DNA of 64,000 bases from Mycolicibacterium sp. (GTDB lineage: Bacteria; Actinomycetota; Actinomycetes; Mycobacteriales; Mycobacteriaceae), in the NCBI RefSeq assembly GCF_016462545.1, contig NZ_JAEMTA010000007.1, positions 1 to 64,000 of the forward strand. Direction: 5' to 3'. Within the stretch, counting starts at the first letter, position 1. Each line of letters starts with the position of its first letter. Below, in pieces: positions 1 through 11,790 of the stretch. Under the pieces are notes generated by a model. That model had not been told where the DNA came from. It searched no databases and saw only the letters and a program-made list of their open reading frames with translations. Both the position numbers and the translations under genes were made by a program.

Positions 1-571
1 TCGAGAACAGGGTGGCCAGTCCGCTGCCGTCCTCGATGGTGATGTCCACCCGGCGATCCCGGGCCTGGGCTTCACGGCGACGCAACGCCAGCGGATCGAC
101 GTCGGCGATGATCGCGTCGATGGTCTTCTCGGTCTTGTCCACCGAGAGCGGTTCGCAGTCCTGAAACGCCGAGGACAGCTGCTCGTCCAATGCGCGAAGG
201 GCGTCGGGGTCGATGACGTTGGCGGAGCGCGTCACCATCGCCCGCACCACCGGATAGGAGATCAGCCCGGCCGAGAACAGGCCGGCGACCGTCGGGAACC
301 GTTCGCGCAGGGCGATCCCGACGAGCAGCATGCCCGAGGCCGCACCGGAGGTGATCCGCGCTGCGGCACCGATGTGCGCGGTCACCGCCGACCAGTTGTC
401 CAGGCACCATTGATCGCGTTCGGCGGATCCGTCGGCGGCGTGCACGACGGCGAGCATGTCGACCATCGCGGCAACCCGCCGGGCGCAGGAGGCGGATTCG
501 ACCCGGGTCCACCCGTCCAGCCCAGCGGCGCCGGATGCGCCTGTCGCCGAAGCCACCAATGAGTCGAACAT
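1..571 (-). CDS. DUF222 / 13E12-type HNH endonuclease family protein, N-terminal part (C-terminus beyond the left edge)
   Basis: Manual reverse translation from ATG at 571: MFDSLVASATGASGAAGLDGWTRVESASCARRVAAMVDMLAVVHAADGSAERDQWCLDNWSAV..., open to the window edge. Not in the ORF track because it is truncated. Sequence resembles the DUF222 N-terminus. Confidence 0.8.
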   Translation of the reverse strand, partial: MFDSLVASATGASGAAGLDGWTRVESASCARRVAAMVDMLAVVHAADGSAERDQWCLDNWSAVTAHIGAAARITSGAASGMLLVGIALRERFPTVAGLFSAGLISYPVVRAMVTRSANVIDPDALRALDEQLSSAFQDCEPLSVDKTEKTIDAIIADVDPLALRRREAQARDRRVDITIEDGSGLATLFS

Positions 572-706
572 GCATTCGAATCTACGCGGCCGGACCGACG
601 GAAACACCACGTCAAGCCCAAGTTGTGGATGAAACCCAGACTGTGGATAACTCCCGCGACCTACGTCGAAAAAGTCAGTGCAGCAAGATATCTCGGCCCG
701 CAGATC

Positions 707-1825
707 TCAGGCGAGCTGGTCGGCGATCGTCGACTCGGCCAGCTGTGACAGGCCTTCCCGGATGTGGCGGGCCCACATGGAACCGATGCCATCGACCGAC
801 TGCAGATCGTTGGCGCTCGCGGCCAGCACGCCCTGCAACGAACCGAACGACCGGACCAGCAAGTCGACGTGTGCGAACTGCAGACGTGGAATGCCGGCCA
901 TCGCGCGGTAGCCGCGTGAGCTCATTGCGGAGTCCTGCGCCTCGAGCGTCGATGGATAGCCGAAAACCCTTGCCAGCGCAGTGAAGTCGAGCAGCTCGTT
1001 GTCGCTGAGGGTGTCGAGCTCGTCTAGCGTCGCCATCACCTGCGCCGTGGACGGTGGGTCCGGATTGGCGTGATAGTCGCGGGCGATCAGCTCGCGGGCC
1101 GTGTCGTTGTCGCCGACGAGTTCCTCGAGCTGCAATTTGAGCTGCCGGCCGTTGGTGCCGAGTTCGACGACGTCGGCGTCGATCTCGAGGCTGATGCGGC
1201 GCACCATCTCCAGTCGCTGTGCCACGGTCATCACGTCGCGAAGCGTGACGAAGTCCTCGATCTCGGCCGTTGACAGCTGCCGATTGACCTCGTCGAGCCG
1301 GGCCTTGTAGCGCTCCAGCGTGGCGATGGTCTGGTTCGCGCGCGACAGTATCGTGGCGGAATCGGGAACGACATGTCGCTCGCCTGCGACGTACACCGTC
1401 ACGATGCTCATCGAATGGCTAACGGACACAACGGGATAGCCTGTCTGAATGGCTGTGCGCTCGGCGGACCTGTGCCGGGTTCCGGACTCATCGGTCGGGA
1501 TCGACGGGTCGGGGACCAGTTGGACGTTCGCGCGCAGGATGCGGGTGCCGTCGCTGGACAGCACCACGGCGCCGTCCATCTTCGACAGCTCGCGCAGTCG
1601 CGTCGGCGCGTACGCGACATCGAGCGCGAAGCCGCCGTCGCAGATCGCCTCGACGGTGTCGTCGTAACCGAGCACGATGAGCGCTCCGGTGCGGCCACGC
1701 AGAATGCGTTCCAACCCGTCGCGCAGCGCTGTTCCCGGCGCGAGTTGCCCTAGGGTTTCGCGCAGCGTGGGTCGGGCGAGTTGCACCACGTTGCCGCGCG
1801 CTGTCCTGGCTGCCTTCACGGTCAT
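707..1825 (-). CDS. disA: DNA integrity scanning diadenylate cyclase DisA (c-di-AMP synthase)
   Basis: ORF 707..1849; [11 protein letters not shown] start at 1825 preferred. DAC motifs DGA and [10 protein letters not shown]-terminal HhH region ([19 protein letters not shown]). Adjacent to radA. Confidence 0.95.
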   Translation of the reverse strand: MTVKAARTARGNVVQLARPTLRETLGQLAPGTALRDGLERILRGRTGALIVLGYDDTVEAICDGGFALDVAYAPTRLRELSKMDGAVVLSSDGTRILRANVQLVPDPSIPTDESGTRHRSAERTAIQTGYPVVSVSHSMSIVTVYVAGERHVVPDSATILSRANQTIATLERYKARLDEVNRQLSTAEIEDFVTLRDVMTVAQRLEMVRRISLEIDADVVELGTNGRQLKLQLEELVGDNDTARELIARDYHANPDPPSTAQVMATLDELDTLSDNELLDFTALARVFGYPSTLEAQDSAMSSRGYRAMAGIPRLQFAHVDLLVRSFGSLQGVLAASANDLQSVDGIGSMWARHIREGLSQLAESTIADQLA

Positions 1826-1856
1826 CAACCCTCCTCGGTCTGACCGCAATTGTCTC

Positions 1857-3245
1857 TCATTTACCGGCGATGCTCTTCAACACCCGAAGCGCACCCGAGA
1901 TGTCGTCCGCCGACATGACGGTCAGACCTGCAGGCACGTCCTTCACTCCCGGCGGCACGACAGCGCAGTCGAACCCCAGCCTGGCCGCTTCGGCGAGGCG
2001 CCGATCCATGCCAGTCACCCTGCGAAGGTCCCCGGCGAGGCCCACCTCGCCGATGGCGACCACTGTGGTGGGCATGGGTATGTCGGCGTAGGCGGACGCG
2101 ATCGCCAACGCCACCGCCAGGTCCGAGGACGGATCGGTGAGCCGCATACCTCCGACCGTGGACAAATAGATGTCGTTCTGCCCGACGTTGAGGTGGGCGC
2201 GCTTCTCCAAGACGGCGGTGATCATCGCCGCGCGAGCCGAGTCGATACCGCTGACCGCCCGTCGTGGATTGCCCGCGGAGGCCGAACCGATGAGTGCCTG
2301 GACCTCGCCGATCATCGGTCGCTTGCCGTCGAGCGTCACGGTCACCGAAGTACCGGACACCGGTTGTGGCCGCTGATCCAGGAACAGGCCGGACGGATCG
2401 GCGACTCCTTCGATCCCGTTGTCGTGCAATAGGAAACAACCCACCTCGTCGGCAGCGCCGAACCGGTTCTTCACACCGCGGACCATCCGAAGGGCCGAAT
2501 TTCGGTCGCCCTCGAAGTGCAGCACGACGTCGACGAGATGCTCCAGTGAGCGCGGCCCGGCGATGGCGCCCTCCTTCGTCACGTGGCCGACGAGGATGAT
2601 CGCCACGCCGGTGGTCTTCGCGGCCATCGTGAGCGCAGTGGTGACCGCGCGCACCTGCGTAACGCCACCCGGTACGCCGTCGACCTCGGCGGTCGACATG
2701 GTCTGCACCGAGTCCACGACGATCAGCGTTGGCCGCACCTGCTCGATGTGGCCCAAGGCGGTCTGCAGGTCGGACTCCGCAGCGAGGAAGACCTCGTCGT
2801 GCGTGCACCCGGTGCGCTCGGCCCGCAGGCGGATCTGGCCCGCCGACTCCTCGCCCGACAGGTAGAGCGCCCGACGACCGGTCTGGGCCCAGCGATGCAC
2901 GACCTCGAGCAGCAGTGTGGACTTGCCGACGCCAGGATCGCCCGCAAGGAGCGTCACGGAACCGGGAACGAGGCCACCGCCGAGAACCCGGTCGAGCTCA
3001 CTCACCCCGGTGAGGAAGTGCCTGGTCGAACCCGGGTCGATCGAGCTGATGGGCACCGCGGGCGAACTTGGGGCGACGGCGCGGGTGGCTGTCGAGCCCG
3101 AGCCTGACACGGGTGTGAGCACCGCGATCTCATCGACGGTGCCCCAACTCCCGCAGTCCGGGCAACGGCCGACCCACTTGGCGGTGACGTGCTGGCACTC
3201 CGAACAGCGATGTTGTGAACGCGCCTTCGCACCAACCTTTGCCAC
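1857..3245 (-). CDS. radA: DNA repair protein RadA
   Basis: N-terminal C4 zinc motif (CSECQ...CPDCGSW), Walker [15 protein letters not shown] motif, Lon-like C-terminal domain. Confidence 0.96.
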   Translation of the reverse strand: MAKVGAKARSQHRCSECQHVTAKWVGRCPDCGSWGTVDEIAVLTPVSGSGSTATRAVAPSSPAVPISSIDPGSTRHFLTGVSELDRVLGGGLVPGSVTLLAGDPGVGKSTLLLEVVHRWAQTGRRALYLSGEESAGQIRLRAERTGCTHDEVFLAAESDLQTALGHIEQVRPTLIVVDSVQTMSTAEVDGVPGGVTQVRAVTTALTMAAKTTGVAIILVGHVTKEGAIAGPRSLEHLVDVVLHFEGDRNSALRMVRGVKNRFGAADEVGCFLLHDNGIEGVADPSGLFLDQRPQPVSGTSVTVTLDGKRPMIGEVQALIGSASAGNPRRAVSGIDSARAAMITAVLEKRAHLNVGQNDIYLSTVGGMRLTDPSSDLAVALAIASAYADIPMPTTVVAIGEVGLAGDLRRVTGMDRRLAEAARLGFDCAVVPPGVKDVPAGLTVMSADDISGALRVLKSIAGK

Positions 3246-3291
3246 GTGCTGACGGTATCCGTCGGCACCGACAGAACGTCGGCAGCGGGGG

Positions 3292-3885
3292 CTAGTGCCC
3301 GCCCGTGTCGGCTTCGGCGCCCGCGCCCGTGGGAGCCTCCCGCCGGGGTGCCTCGCCCGCTGAGATCGGCACCACGATCTCCTTCTGTCCCGAACGCTCG
3401 AACGTGAAGGTGAACGGGTAATTCAGCCCGTTGGTGATCGGCTGCGTCAGCTGGACGGCGGCCTCGACGGTGTCGGCGCCTTCGGTGGCGTCGAGCGGGC
3501 TCGGCGTGCCATCGGGCGTCCCGACGATCAGCGTTCCGCCTGCGGGCACCTTGAGGTCGCCAGAGAGGCTGACGGTGCCGATCGGGGACGTGATCGACAC
3601 CAGGCGGTCGTCCTTCTCGGCCGACTCGTTGACGGCCACGAACAGCAGTTCGGCTCCGCCGCCCGGCCTGACGTAGTCAGTGGTCTGCGCGGCCCGAAGG
3701 TGGAGATTGCGGAGCGCGATGCCCGTCGCGGGGTCACCGACCCAGGTGAGCGTGCCGTTGACCGCGGGCTGTTGGTTGGCGGTCTGGGAGATCTGACCGG
3801 CGCTGCAACCGGACAGGGCGAGGGCGGCGGCCAGGCCGCAAACGGCCAGTGCGGCGGACGAAGACCGCAATTTCAAGGGCGTCAC
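3292..3885 (-). CDS. lpqE: LpqE-like lipoprotein
   Basis: Signal peptide with lipobox LALSGCSAG; located between radA and carD as in mycobacteria. Confidence 0.8.
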   Translation of the reverse strand: MTPLKLRSSSAALAVCGLAAALALSGCSAGQISQTANQQPAVNGTLTWVGDPATGIALRNLHLRAAQTTDYVRPGGGAELLFVAVNESAEKDDRLVSITSPIGTVSLSGDLKVPAGGTLIVGTPDGTPSPLDATEGADTVEAAVQLTQPITNGLNYPFTFTFERSGQKEIVVPISAGEAPRREAPTGAGAEADTGGH

Positions 3886-4122
3886 TCAAGCCTCCTGCTC
3901 GGGCGACGGGACGACCGTGACGTGCATCCCGTGTGTCGACTATGCAGAGTAGTAGGTGGCGGGTCGAGGCGGAAGCCGAGGGCCGGTGACCGGCCGGGTA
4001 GCACATCCGTCGACGCGTCGCCGCAGCCGTGGAAACGGCTGCTCGAGGTTTGCCGGGGGGCGTGCGCGCTGCACGGATTCGCCACCGTGTCAACCCCTAG
4101 TCTTCACCCGCTATGCCCCTGA

Positions 4123-4680
<558 letters not shown>

Positions 4681-4698
4681 CGTTTCAGGCGCTCGTAC

Positions 4699-5175
4699 AT
4701 GGTGCCGAGGATCGGTTTGGGCACCGACGTACACCCGATCGAAGCTGGGCGTCCGTGCTGGCTGCTGTGTCTGTCGTTCGATGATGCCGACGGCTGTGCC
4801 GGCCATTCCGATGGCGATGTCGCTGCGCACGCCCTGTGCGACGCGCTTCTCAGCGCGGCTGGTCTCGGCGATCTAGGCAGCGTCTTCGGCACCGACCGTG
4901 ACGAATGGCGCGGTGTCAGCGGTGCGGACATGCTGCGACATGTCCATGACCTGCTGCGCAGCGAGGGCTATCGAGTGGGAAATGCCGTCGTTCAGGTGAT
5001 CGCCAACAAGCCGAAGGTGGGTCCCCGTCGCGCCGAGGCGCAACGGGTGCTCTCCGAGCTCCTCGATGCGCCGGTATCGGTGTCGGCGACGACTACCGAC
5101 GGGCTCGGTCTCACCGGTCGCGGTGAGGGTCTCGCGGCGATTGCGACCGCATTGGTAGTCGGTGTGGACGATTGA
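4699..5175 (+). CDS. ispF: 2-C-methyl-D-erythritol 2,4-cyclodiphosphate synthase
   Basis: [27 protein letters not shown] and [17 protein letters not shown] motifs. Confidence 0.95.
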   Translation: MVPRIGLGTDVHPIEAGRPCWLLCLSFDDADGCAGHSDGDVAAHALCDALLSAAGLGDLGSVFGTDRDEWRGVSGADMLRHVHDLLRSEGYRVGNAVVQVIANKPKVGPRRAEAQRVLSELLDAPVSVSATTTDGLGLTGRGEGLAAIATALVVGVDD

Positions 5176-5204
5176 GAGCTGACAGGCCGGTAAGCTGGCC
5201 CGTC

Positions 5205-6635
5205 GTGACCGCTCAGCCCCTGCGTCTTCACGACACCATGACGGGTGTCGTGCGCGACTTCGTGCCGCTGCGCGAGGGGCACGCGTCGATATATCTCTGC
5301 GGCGCAACGGTTCAGGGGCTGCCTCACATCGGCCACGTCCGCAGTGGTGTCGCGTTCGACGTGTTGCGGCGTTGGCTGACGGCGAAGGGTTTCGACGTTG
5401 CGTTCATTCGCAACGTCACCGACATCGACGACAAGATCCTCAACAAGGCCGCCGATGCAGGTCGTCCCTGGTGGGAGTGGGCCGCGACGTTCGAGCGGGC
5501 GTTCACCGCCGCCTACGACGCGCTGGGTGTGCTGCCGCCATCGGCCGAACCGCGGGCCACCGGCCACATCACGCAGATGGTCGAGTTGATCGAGCGGCTG
5601 CTCGACGCCGGGCATGCCTATACCGGCGGCGGCGACGTCTACTTCGACGTGCTGAGCTACCCGGACTACGGGCAGCTGTCCCGACACCGGATCGACGACG
5701 TACATCAGGGTGAGAGCGTCGCCACCGGCAAGCGCGACCCCCGCGACTTCACGCTCTGGAAGGGCGCCAAGCCAGGGGAACCGTCATGGCCGACGCCGTG
5801 GGGGCCGGGCCGGCCGGGCTGGCACACCGAATGCGTCGCGATGGCGCACGAATACCTGGGCGCGGCGTTCGACATTCACGCCGGCGGAATGGACCTCGTC
5901 TTCCCGCATCACGAGAACGAGATCGCGCAGGCGCGGGCAGCAGGCGACGGGTTTGCCCAGTACTGGATGCACAACGGCTGGGTCACCATGGGTGGCGAGA
6001 AGATGAGCAAGTCGCTCGGCAACGTGCTGGCGATTCCCGCCGTACTCCAGCGCGTGCGCCCCGCTGAGCTGCGGTACTACCTCGGCAGCGCGCACTACCG
6101 GTCGATGCTGGAATTCTCCGAGAACGCGCTTCAAGACGCAGTCAAGGCCTATACGGGCGTCGAGGAGTTCCTGCACCGGGTGCGCAACCGAGTTGGCACC
6201 GTCGTGCCGGGCGAGTGGACCGAGAAGTTCGGCGCCGCCCTCGACGACGATCTGGCGGTACCCGCCGCGCTCGCCGAGGTGCACGCCGCGCGTGCCGAGG
6301 GCAACCGCGCGCTCGATGCGGGCGATCACGACGCGGCCATGGCGCACGCGAGGTCGATCAGGGCGATGATGGGAATCCTCGGTTGTGACCCCCTCGACGA
6401 GCGTTGGGAATCGCGCGACGAGACCTCGGCTGCCCTCGCGGCGATCGACGAGTTGGTGAAGTGGGCGCTGGCGGGTCGCGCGGAGGCTCGCGAACAGCGA
6501 AACTGGGCTCAGGCGGACGAGATTCGCGACCGCCTCAAAGCTGCGGGGATCGACGTCACCGACACCGCTGACGGACCACAATGGGCGCTCCTCGACGGAG
6601 ACGCCAAGTCGGCTTCGACCGACAGAGGGGCATAG
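5205..6635 (+). CDS. cysS: Cysteinyl-tRNA synthetase
   Basis: Signatures [56 protein letters not shown] start at 5205 ([11 protein letters not shown]). Confidence 0.96.
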   Translation: MTAQPLRLHDTMTGVVRDFVPLREGHASIYLCGATVQGLPHIGHVRSGVAFDVLRRWLTAKGFDVAFIRNVTDIDDKILNKAADAGRPWWEWAATFERAFTAAYDALGVLPPSAEPRATGHITQMVELIERLLDAGHAYTGGGDVYFDVLSYPDYGQLSRHRIDDVHQGESVATGKRDPRDFTLWKGAKPGEPSWPTPWGPGRPGWHTECVAMAHEYLGAAFDIHAGGMDLVFPHHENEIAQARAAGDGFAQYWMHNGWVTMGGEKMSKSLGNVLAIPAVLQRVRPAELRYYLGSAHYRSMLEFSENALQDAVKAYTGVEEFLHRVRNRVGTVVPGEWTEKFGAALDDDLAVPAALAEVHAARAEGNRALDAGDHDAAMAHARSIRAMMGILGCDPLDERWESRDETSAALAAIDELVKWALAGRAEAREQRNWAQADEIRDRLKAAGIDVTDTADGPQWALLDGDAKSASTDRGA

Positions 6636-6637
6636 CG

Positions 6638-7576
6638 ATGGCAGGCAACTCCCAACGGCGCGGCGCGGTGCGCAAGGCGGGCACCAAGAAGGGGCCGACG
6701 ATCGGCTCCGGCGGAGTGCGGCGTCGCGGACTCGAGGCCAAGGGCGCCACTCCGCCCGCGAGTGCCCGACCCCACCACCCGGCGGGCAAGCGGGCCGCCA
6801 AGGCCGCCCGCTCGGACCAGGGCCGTCACAAGAAGACCGACGAGACCGAGGTCGTGCTGGGCCGGAACCCGGTGTTGGAGTGCCTCCGCGCCGGTGTGCC
6901 CGCCACTGCACTCTGGGTGGTGCTCGGCACCGAGTCCGACGAACGCCTCACGGAGTCGGTGCAGCGGGCGGCCGACAAGGGCATCGCGATCCTCGAGGTG
7001 CAGAAGCACGACCTCGACCGGCTCAGCTCGAACGGACTGCACCAGGGCATCGCACTGCAGGTACCGCCCTACAACTATGCGCACCCGGACGACCTGCTGC
7101 GAGCGGCCAAGGCTGATTCGACGCCTGCGCTCCTGGTGGCGTTGGACAACATCTCCGACCCGCGAAATCTCGGGGCGATCGTTCGCTCGGTTGCGGCGTT
7201 CGGTGGGCACGGCGTGTTGATCCCGCAGCGTCGATCGGCGTCGGTGACGGCGGTCGCGTGGCGCACCAGTGCAGGGGCTGCGGCACGGCTGCGGGTCGGG
7301 CGCGCAACGAATTTGACTCGGACACTGAAGAGTTGGGCCGACGAGGGCCTGCAGGTGGTCGGTCTGGACGCGGGTGGCGACACCGAACTCGACGCACTCG
7401 ACGCCCACGGGCCGATGGTGGTCGTGGTCGGGTCCGAGGGCAAGGGCCTGTCCCGCTTGGTGCGGGAGAACTGCGACGCGATCGTGTCGATTCCGATGGC
7501 CGGGCCGACGGAGTCGCTGAACGCATCCGTCGCGGCGGGTGTCGTGCTGGCCGAGATCGCTAGGCAGCGACGCTAG
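6638..7576 (+). CDS. rlmB: 23S rRNA (guanosine-2'-O-)-methyltransferase RlmB / SpoU family
   Basis: SpoU motifs [51 protein letters not shown]; basic N-terminus; follows cysS. Confidence 0.93.
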   Translation: MAGNSQRRGAVRKAGTKKGPTIGSGGVRRRGLEAKGATPPASARPHHPAGKRAAKAARSDQGRHKKTDETEVVLGRNPVLECLRAGVPATALWVVLGTESDERLTESVQRAADKGIAILEVQKHDLDRLSSNGLHQGIALQVPPYNYAHPDDLLRAAKADSTPALLVALDNISDPRNLGAIVRSVAAFGGHGVLIPQRRSASVTAVAWRTSAGAAARLRVGRATNLTRTLKSWADEGLQVVGLDAGGDTELDALDAHGPMVVVVGSEGKGLSRLVRENCDAIVSIPMAGPTESLNASVAAGVVLAEIARQRR

Positions 7577-8807
7577 AGGCGTCCGGCGCCGGTTTGGTCT
7601 CGGGCATGAAGCGGGCGTAGAGCACGAACCCAACACCCGCGATGGCGGCGAGGACGTAGAACGCGATCGTGTAGCCCTGCGTCACGATGACGAAACCGGC
7701 CACCGTCGCGCTCAGCGCCGCGCCCAGCCCCTGCACCGTGGCGACCGCGCCCTGCGCCACATTGAACCGGCCGGATCCACGCGTCAGGTCGGCGACCACG
7801 ATCGGGAACAGGGCGCCGAAGATGCCGGCCCCCACACCGTCGAGCGCCTGCACGGCGAGTAGCCAGGTTGCATCGTCGGACACGGTGTAGAGCACTCCCC
7901 GCAGCGCGAGAACCCCAAATGCCAAGAGGAAGATGGGTTTTCGACCCCAGCGATCGGTCTTGCGTCCGACCACCATCGCGACCGGGATCATGACGACTTG
8001 AGCCGCCAGCACGCACAGCGCGACCAATGACGTGGCGCTGTCCTTGCCGACGACCCGGGTCAGCAGTTGGCTGACCGACGTCAGCATCGCGGCGTTGGCC
8101 AGGTGGAACGTGAACGCGACGATCGCGAACACCAAGAGCGGACGGTTGGTCACCAGCGTCGACCAGGCGCCGACCTCCGAGTCGCCGTCGTCGTCGGTGA
8201 GGCCGCGGGCCAGGTCGTCATCGATCTCGTCGCCGCGGATGCATGAGGTGGCCATGATGCTGAGCACGGCCAGCACGCCCATCAACCAGAACACCACGAC
8301 GGGCCCCAGCGACCAGGCCAGCAGCGCAGCGATACCCGCCGCGGTCGCGTTGCCGGCGTGGTTGAAGGCCTCGTTGCGACCAATCCGCGGAGCGAAGAGT
8401 CTTGGTCCGGTCAGGCCGAGGGTGATGGCGGCGATCGCAGGCGCGAACACGGCACCGGCCAAGGAGGCGATCCCCTGCGTCAACGTGATGAGGGCGAATC
8501 CGTCGACGAATGGCAGCGCGACCGAACTGACCGTCACTGCGAGGGCCGCGACGATGACGATCGCGCGCCGGTTGCGGGCGCGGTCGATCAGGCTGCCCGC
8601 CGGCGTCTGGGCGAGGAGCCCGACGATGCCGGCGATGGTGATCACCGAACCGACGGTGGCCTCGTCCCAGCCGTGACTGGGTCCGCGGACGGCAATGAGA
8701 TAGATGGCGAGGTAGGGACCCAAACCGTCGCGCACGTCGGCGAGGAAGAAGTTCAGCGCATCCAGCGCCCGCAGGGACCGACGAGACGGCATCGTCTTGA
8801 CGGCCAA
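7560..8807 (-). CDS. MFS transporter
   Basis: 12-TM-like protein with [13 protein letters not shown] motif; overlaps the rlmB 3' end by 17 bp. Confidence 0.88.
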   Translation of the reverse strand: MAVKTMPSRRSLRALDALNFFLADVRDGLGPYLAIYLIAVRGPSHGWDEATVGSVITIAGIVGLLAQTPAGSLIDRARNRRAIVIVAALAVTVSSVALPFVDGFALITLTQGIASLAGAVFAPAIAAITLGLTGPRLFAPRIGRNEAFNHAGNATAAGIAALLAWSLGPVVVFWLMGVLAVLSIMATSCIRGDEIDDDLARGLTDDDGDSEVGAWSTLVTNRPLLVFAIVAFTFHLANAAMLTSVSQLLTRVVGKDSATSLVALCVLAAQVVMIPVAMVVGRKTDRWGRKPIFLLAFGVLALRGVLYTVSDDATWLLAVQALDGVGAGIFGALFPIVVADLTRGSGRFNVAQGAVATVQGLGAALSATVAGFVIVTQGYTIAFYVLAAIAGVGFVLYARFMPETKPAPDASSVAA

Positions 8808-8870
8808 CTACTACCTCGCTCGGGTCGGGTGGGCGAGATGTCTATAGCCACCCGGCCGCGCTGGCAAACG

Positions 8871-10115
8871 TCAGACGCCGAAGAGCTGGATCCCCGCCCA
8901 CAGGCCCACGACCGACACCCCGAGCGTGGCCGGCACGGTGACCAGCCCGACGCGGCTGAACTCGAGGAATCCGGCCGGTAGACGCTCGCGTTGAACCACG
9001 CTGCGCCACAGTAGATTCGACAGCGAGCCGGGATAGGTCAGGTTGGGTCCGACATTGACGCCGATCAGCACCGCGAGCACCGCGGCCGGACCCATCCCGG
9101 ACACCAGCGGCAACAGCACCAGCACCGCGGGCAGGTTGTTGACCACGTTGGACAACACCGCCGCGGCGACCGCGATGCCGAGCAGGGCGGGCAACGTCGT
9201 GCCGGTGGGCAGCACGCGACGCATCGCGTCGTCGAGACCGTGCGTCATCACCGCGGTCACCACCACGCCGAGGCACAGCACGAACGCCAGAAACGGCACG
9301 TTGGCGGCCTTCGCGATCCCCGTGACGGTGCTGCGCCCGCGAAGCAGACCGCGCACTCCCAGCACCACCGCCCCTGCGAGCGCCGCCCAGGCCGGGGCCA
9401 GGTCCAGAAGCGACGTGACCGCGAATCCGACCAGGGTCAGGGCCAGCACGACGAGCACGAAGATCGGTAGTTCCGCGGGCGGTGGCGCCGCGGCCGTCGC
9501 GGGCTTTTCGGCGAGATCGCGTCGGAAGAACCAGCGCAGCAGGAGGTACTCCGCGGCGATCGCGAGAAGCCACGGCAACGCCATCACGGCGCTGAAGTGA
9601 GCGAAGGTCAGACCGGCAGCGCTGAAGGCCAGCAGGTTGGTCAGGTTGGACACCGGCAGCAGCAAGGACGCCGTGTTGGCGAGGTGCGCGGTGGCGTAGG
9701 CATGGGGTCGGGACGGGATGCCCAGGGTCCCCGCAGTCGCCAGCACGACGGGAGTCAGCAGCACGACGGTGGCATCGAGGCTCAGCACGGCCGTCGTCGT
9801 CGCGGCGATCACGAACACCGTGCCCAGCAGTCGCTGCGGTTGGCCCGCACTGCGGCGCGCCATCGCCACGCCAGCAGCGTGGAACAGGCCCTCGTCGTCG
9901 CACAGCTTCGCGAGCACCAGGACCGCGGCGAGGAATCCGACGACCGGTAGCAACTCGTCGATCTCGGCGAGGGAGTCGTCCAGCGACACCACCCCCAGCG
10001 CGATCAACAAGCCCGCGGCGGGGACGGCCGCAACGGCTTCCGGCCACCCCCGGGGGCGAAACATGGCGAACACCAGCACGATCGCCAGCGCACCGAGCGC
10101 CAGCGTCAGATCCAC
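8871..10115 (-). CDS. ArsB/NhaD-type (SLC13/ArsB ion transporter superfamily) permease
   Basis: VDLTLALGALAIVLVFAMFRPRGWPEAVAAVPAAGLLIALG..., repeated TM helices, NVVNNLPAVLVLLPL and NVGPNLTYPGSLSNLLW motifs; GTG start at 10115 preferred to the track start 10490. Corresponds by position to M. tuberculosis arsB2. Confidence 0.85.
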   Translation of the reverse strand: MDLTLALGALAIVLVFAMFRPRGWPEAVAAVPAAGLLIALGVVSLDDSLAEIDELLPVVGFLAAVLVLAKLCDDEGLFHAAGVAMARRSAGQPQRLLGTVFVIAATTTAVLSLDATVVLLTPVVLATAGTLGIPSRPHAYATAHLANTASLLLPVSNLTNLLAFSAAGLTFAHFSAVMALPWLLAIAAEYLLLRWFFRRDLAEKPATAAAPPPAELPIFVLVVLALTLVGFAVTSLLDLAPAWAALAGAVVLGVRGLLRGRSTVTGIAKAANVPFLAFVLCLGVVVTAVMTHGLDDAMRRVLPTGTTLPALLGIAVAAAVLSNVVNNLPAVLVLLPLVSGMGPAAVLAVLIGVNVGPNLTYPGSLSNLLWRSVVQRERLPAGFLEFSRVGLVTVPATLGVSVVGLWAGIQLFGV

Positions 10116-11026
10116 GGGTCGGCACGCTCCCAGAGCGTCGGGAGATGAAGAGGCACGCCATCTTCGGTGGCCAGCCGGGTCAGCACCCGCATCGACTCGT
10201 CGAGATCGTCGCCGGCATAGGGCAGTGCGCGCAGCGGCTCGTGCAACGGGCGGAAGAAGTCGTCCCAGTGGATCAGGACGACGCGACGGGCGTGCACCGC
10301 GCGCACCGCCTCGTTCCAGTAGTCGACCAGATAGCGCTCCGGCTGCAGACCCAACTGTCCAATGCCGAGGTAGACGACGTCGGCCCGCTGCCCGTGGAGC
10401 GCGCCGGGGACGAAGCCCGCGCTGCCGACGACCAGCATGCGTCGATCGGACGCCCGGTGGTGGATCAGCGTCGACCACGACTCCCCGCACCGGTAGGCCG
10501 CCGCCTTGACGGGTGGGATGACGGGTTCGGTGATGACGCCGGGGAACCGATCGGGCGGGCAGTGGTCACCGACGATCAAGGTTACGTCGAAGGCCCCCAA
10601 CGACATTGGCTCGCCAGGTGTGGTCACGACGAGACGGTCCTCGGGAAGTCCGGCGCCGCGGCCGAGGTGCGCGGCCGACGTACCACCCACCACCTTCGCG
10701 CCCGTCCGCTGGGCGACCGTAGCTGAGTCCATCGCATGGTCGAAGTGAGTGTGGACGGGCATCACGGCGTCGAGCCGTTCGACGCCGAGGCGGATCAGGC
10801 AACCGTCGATTCGGGGTAGCGACGGGGCCAGCTTGCGCACGCCCACCGTCAGCAACGTCGGTCGGGAGAAGAACCCGTCGGTCATCAGCGCCGACTCGCC
10901 GTCGTCGATCAACAGGGTGGTGACACCAGCCCACGTCACCGTCACCGGGGACTGCGCCGTCGCGGCCGGCTGGTCGAAGTGGCGGCGATAGGCGTCGAGG
11001 TCGGGCCGTCCGAGTTTCAGTCGCAT
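10106..11026 (-). CDS. MBL-fold metal-dependent hydrolase
   Basis: MRLKLGRPDLDAYRRHF...; metallo-beta-lactamase HTHFDHAMD motif; start at 11026 overlaps the pxpA-like stop. Confidence 0.85.
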   Translation of the reverse strand: MRLKLGRPDLDAYRRHFDQPAATAQSPVTVTWAGVTTLLIDDGESALMTDGFFSRPTLLTVGVRKLAPSLPRIDGCLIRLGVERLDAVMPVHTHFDHAMDSATVAQRTGAKVVGGTSAAHLGRGAGLPEDRLVVTTPGEPMSLGAFDVTLIVGDHCPPDRFPGVITEPVIPPVKAAAYRCGESWSTLIHHRASDRRMLVVGSAGFVPGALHGQRADVVYLGIGQLGLQPERYLVDYWNEAVRAVHARRVVLIHWDDFFRPLHEPLRALPYAGDDLDESMRVLTRLATEDGVPLHLPTLWERADPWI

Positions 11027-11790
11027 CAGGTGAACGCCCTCAGTGCGACGCCGTCGGCGCTCAACCGGTCGCGGACGGACGCGGCGATCAGGACGGCGCC
11101 AGGTGAATCGCCATGCACGCAGACCGATTCCACCGTGATCGGGATCTCCGTTCCGTCGATGGCGGCGACCCTGCCTCGGCCGACCATGGTGACCACCCGC
11201 TGGGAGATCTCCTCGACGTCGTCCAGGACGGCGCCGGGGTCGCGTCGTGAGACCAGCTGCCCGTCGGGTCTGTAGGCCCGGTCGGCGAATGCCTCGGGTA
11301 CCGTCCGCAGGCCGAGGCCGTCGGCTTCGGCGAAGAAGGCCGACCCGGCGAGGCCGAGCACCGGGAGGCCGGGGTCGACGGCGTGCACCGCACGGGCCAC
11401 TGCGCCGGCTTGCTGGTGATCGGTGACGATCGTGTTGTACAGCGCCCCATGCGGTTTCACGTAGCTGACCGTCGTCCCCGCCGCGGTGGCGAGGGCCTGC
11501 AGCGCACCGATCTGGTAGATGACGTCGGCGGTCAGATCCTCGGGCGTCATGTCGATGTAGCGCCTGCCGAAGCCGGCGAGGTCGCGGTAGCTCACCTGCG
11601 CTCCGATGCGGACCCCGCGCCGGGCTGCGGCCAGGCACACGCGGGCCAATCCGGCCGGGTCGCCCGCGTGGAAGCCACAGGCCACGTTCGCGCTGGTGAC
11701 GATGTCGAGCATGGCATCGTCATCCCCGAGCCGCCACACTCCGAAACCCTCGCCGAGGTCGGCATTGAGGTCGACGGTCACGGCGGACAC
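11026..11790 (-). CDS. pxpA: LamB/YcsF family protein (5-oxoprolinase subunit A-like)
   Basis: VDLNADLGEGFGVWRLGDDDAMLDIVTSANVACGFHAGDP, SYVKPHGALYN, PEAFADRAYRPDGQLVSR. Confidence 0.9.
   Translation of the reverse strand: MSAVTVDLNADLGEGFGVWRLGDDDAMLDIVTSANVACGFHAGDPAGLARVCLAAARRGVRIGAQVSYRDLAGFGRRYIDMTPEDLTADVIYQIGALQALATAAGTTVSYVKPHGALYNTIVTDHQQAGAVARAVHAVDPGLPVLGLAGSAFFAEADGLGLRTVPEAFADRAYRPDGQLVSRRDPGAVLDDVEEISQRVVTMVGRGRVAAIDGTEIPITVESVCVHGDSPGAVLIAASVRDRLSADGVALRAFT

Noticed and set aside
10116-10490. N-terminal extension of the ArsB-like ORF to 10490
   Set aside because: Arg/Ala/Gly-rich translation overlapping the MBL hydrolase in another frame; GTG at 10115 precedes a proper TM segment.
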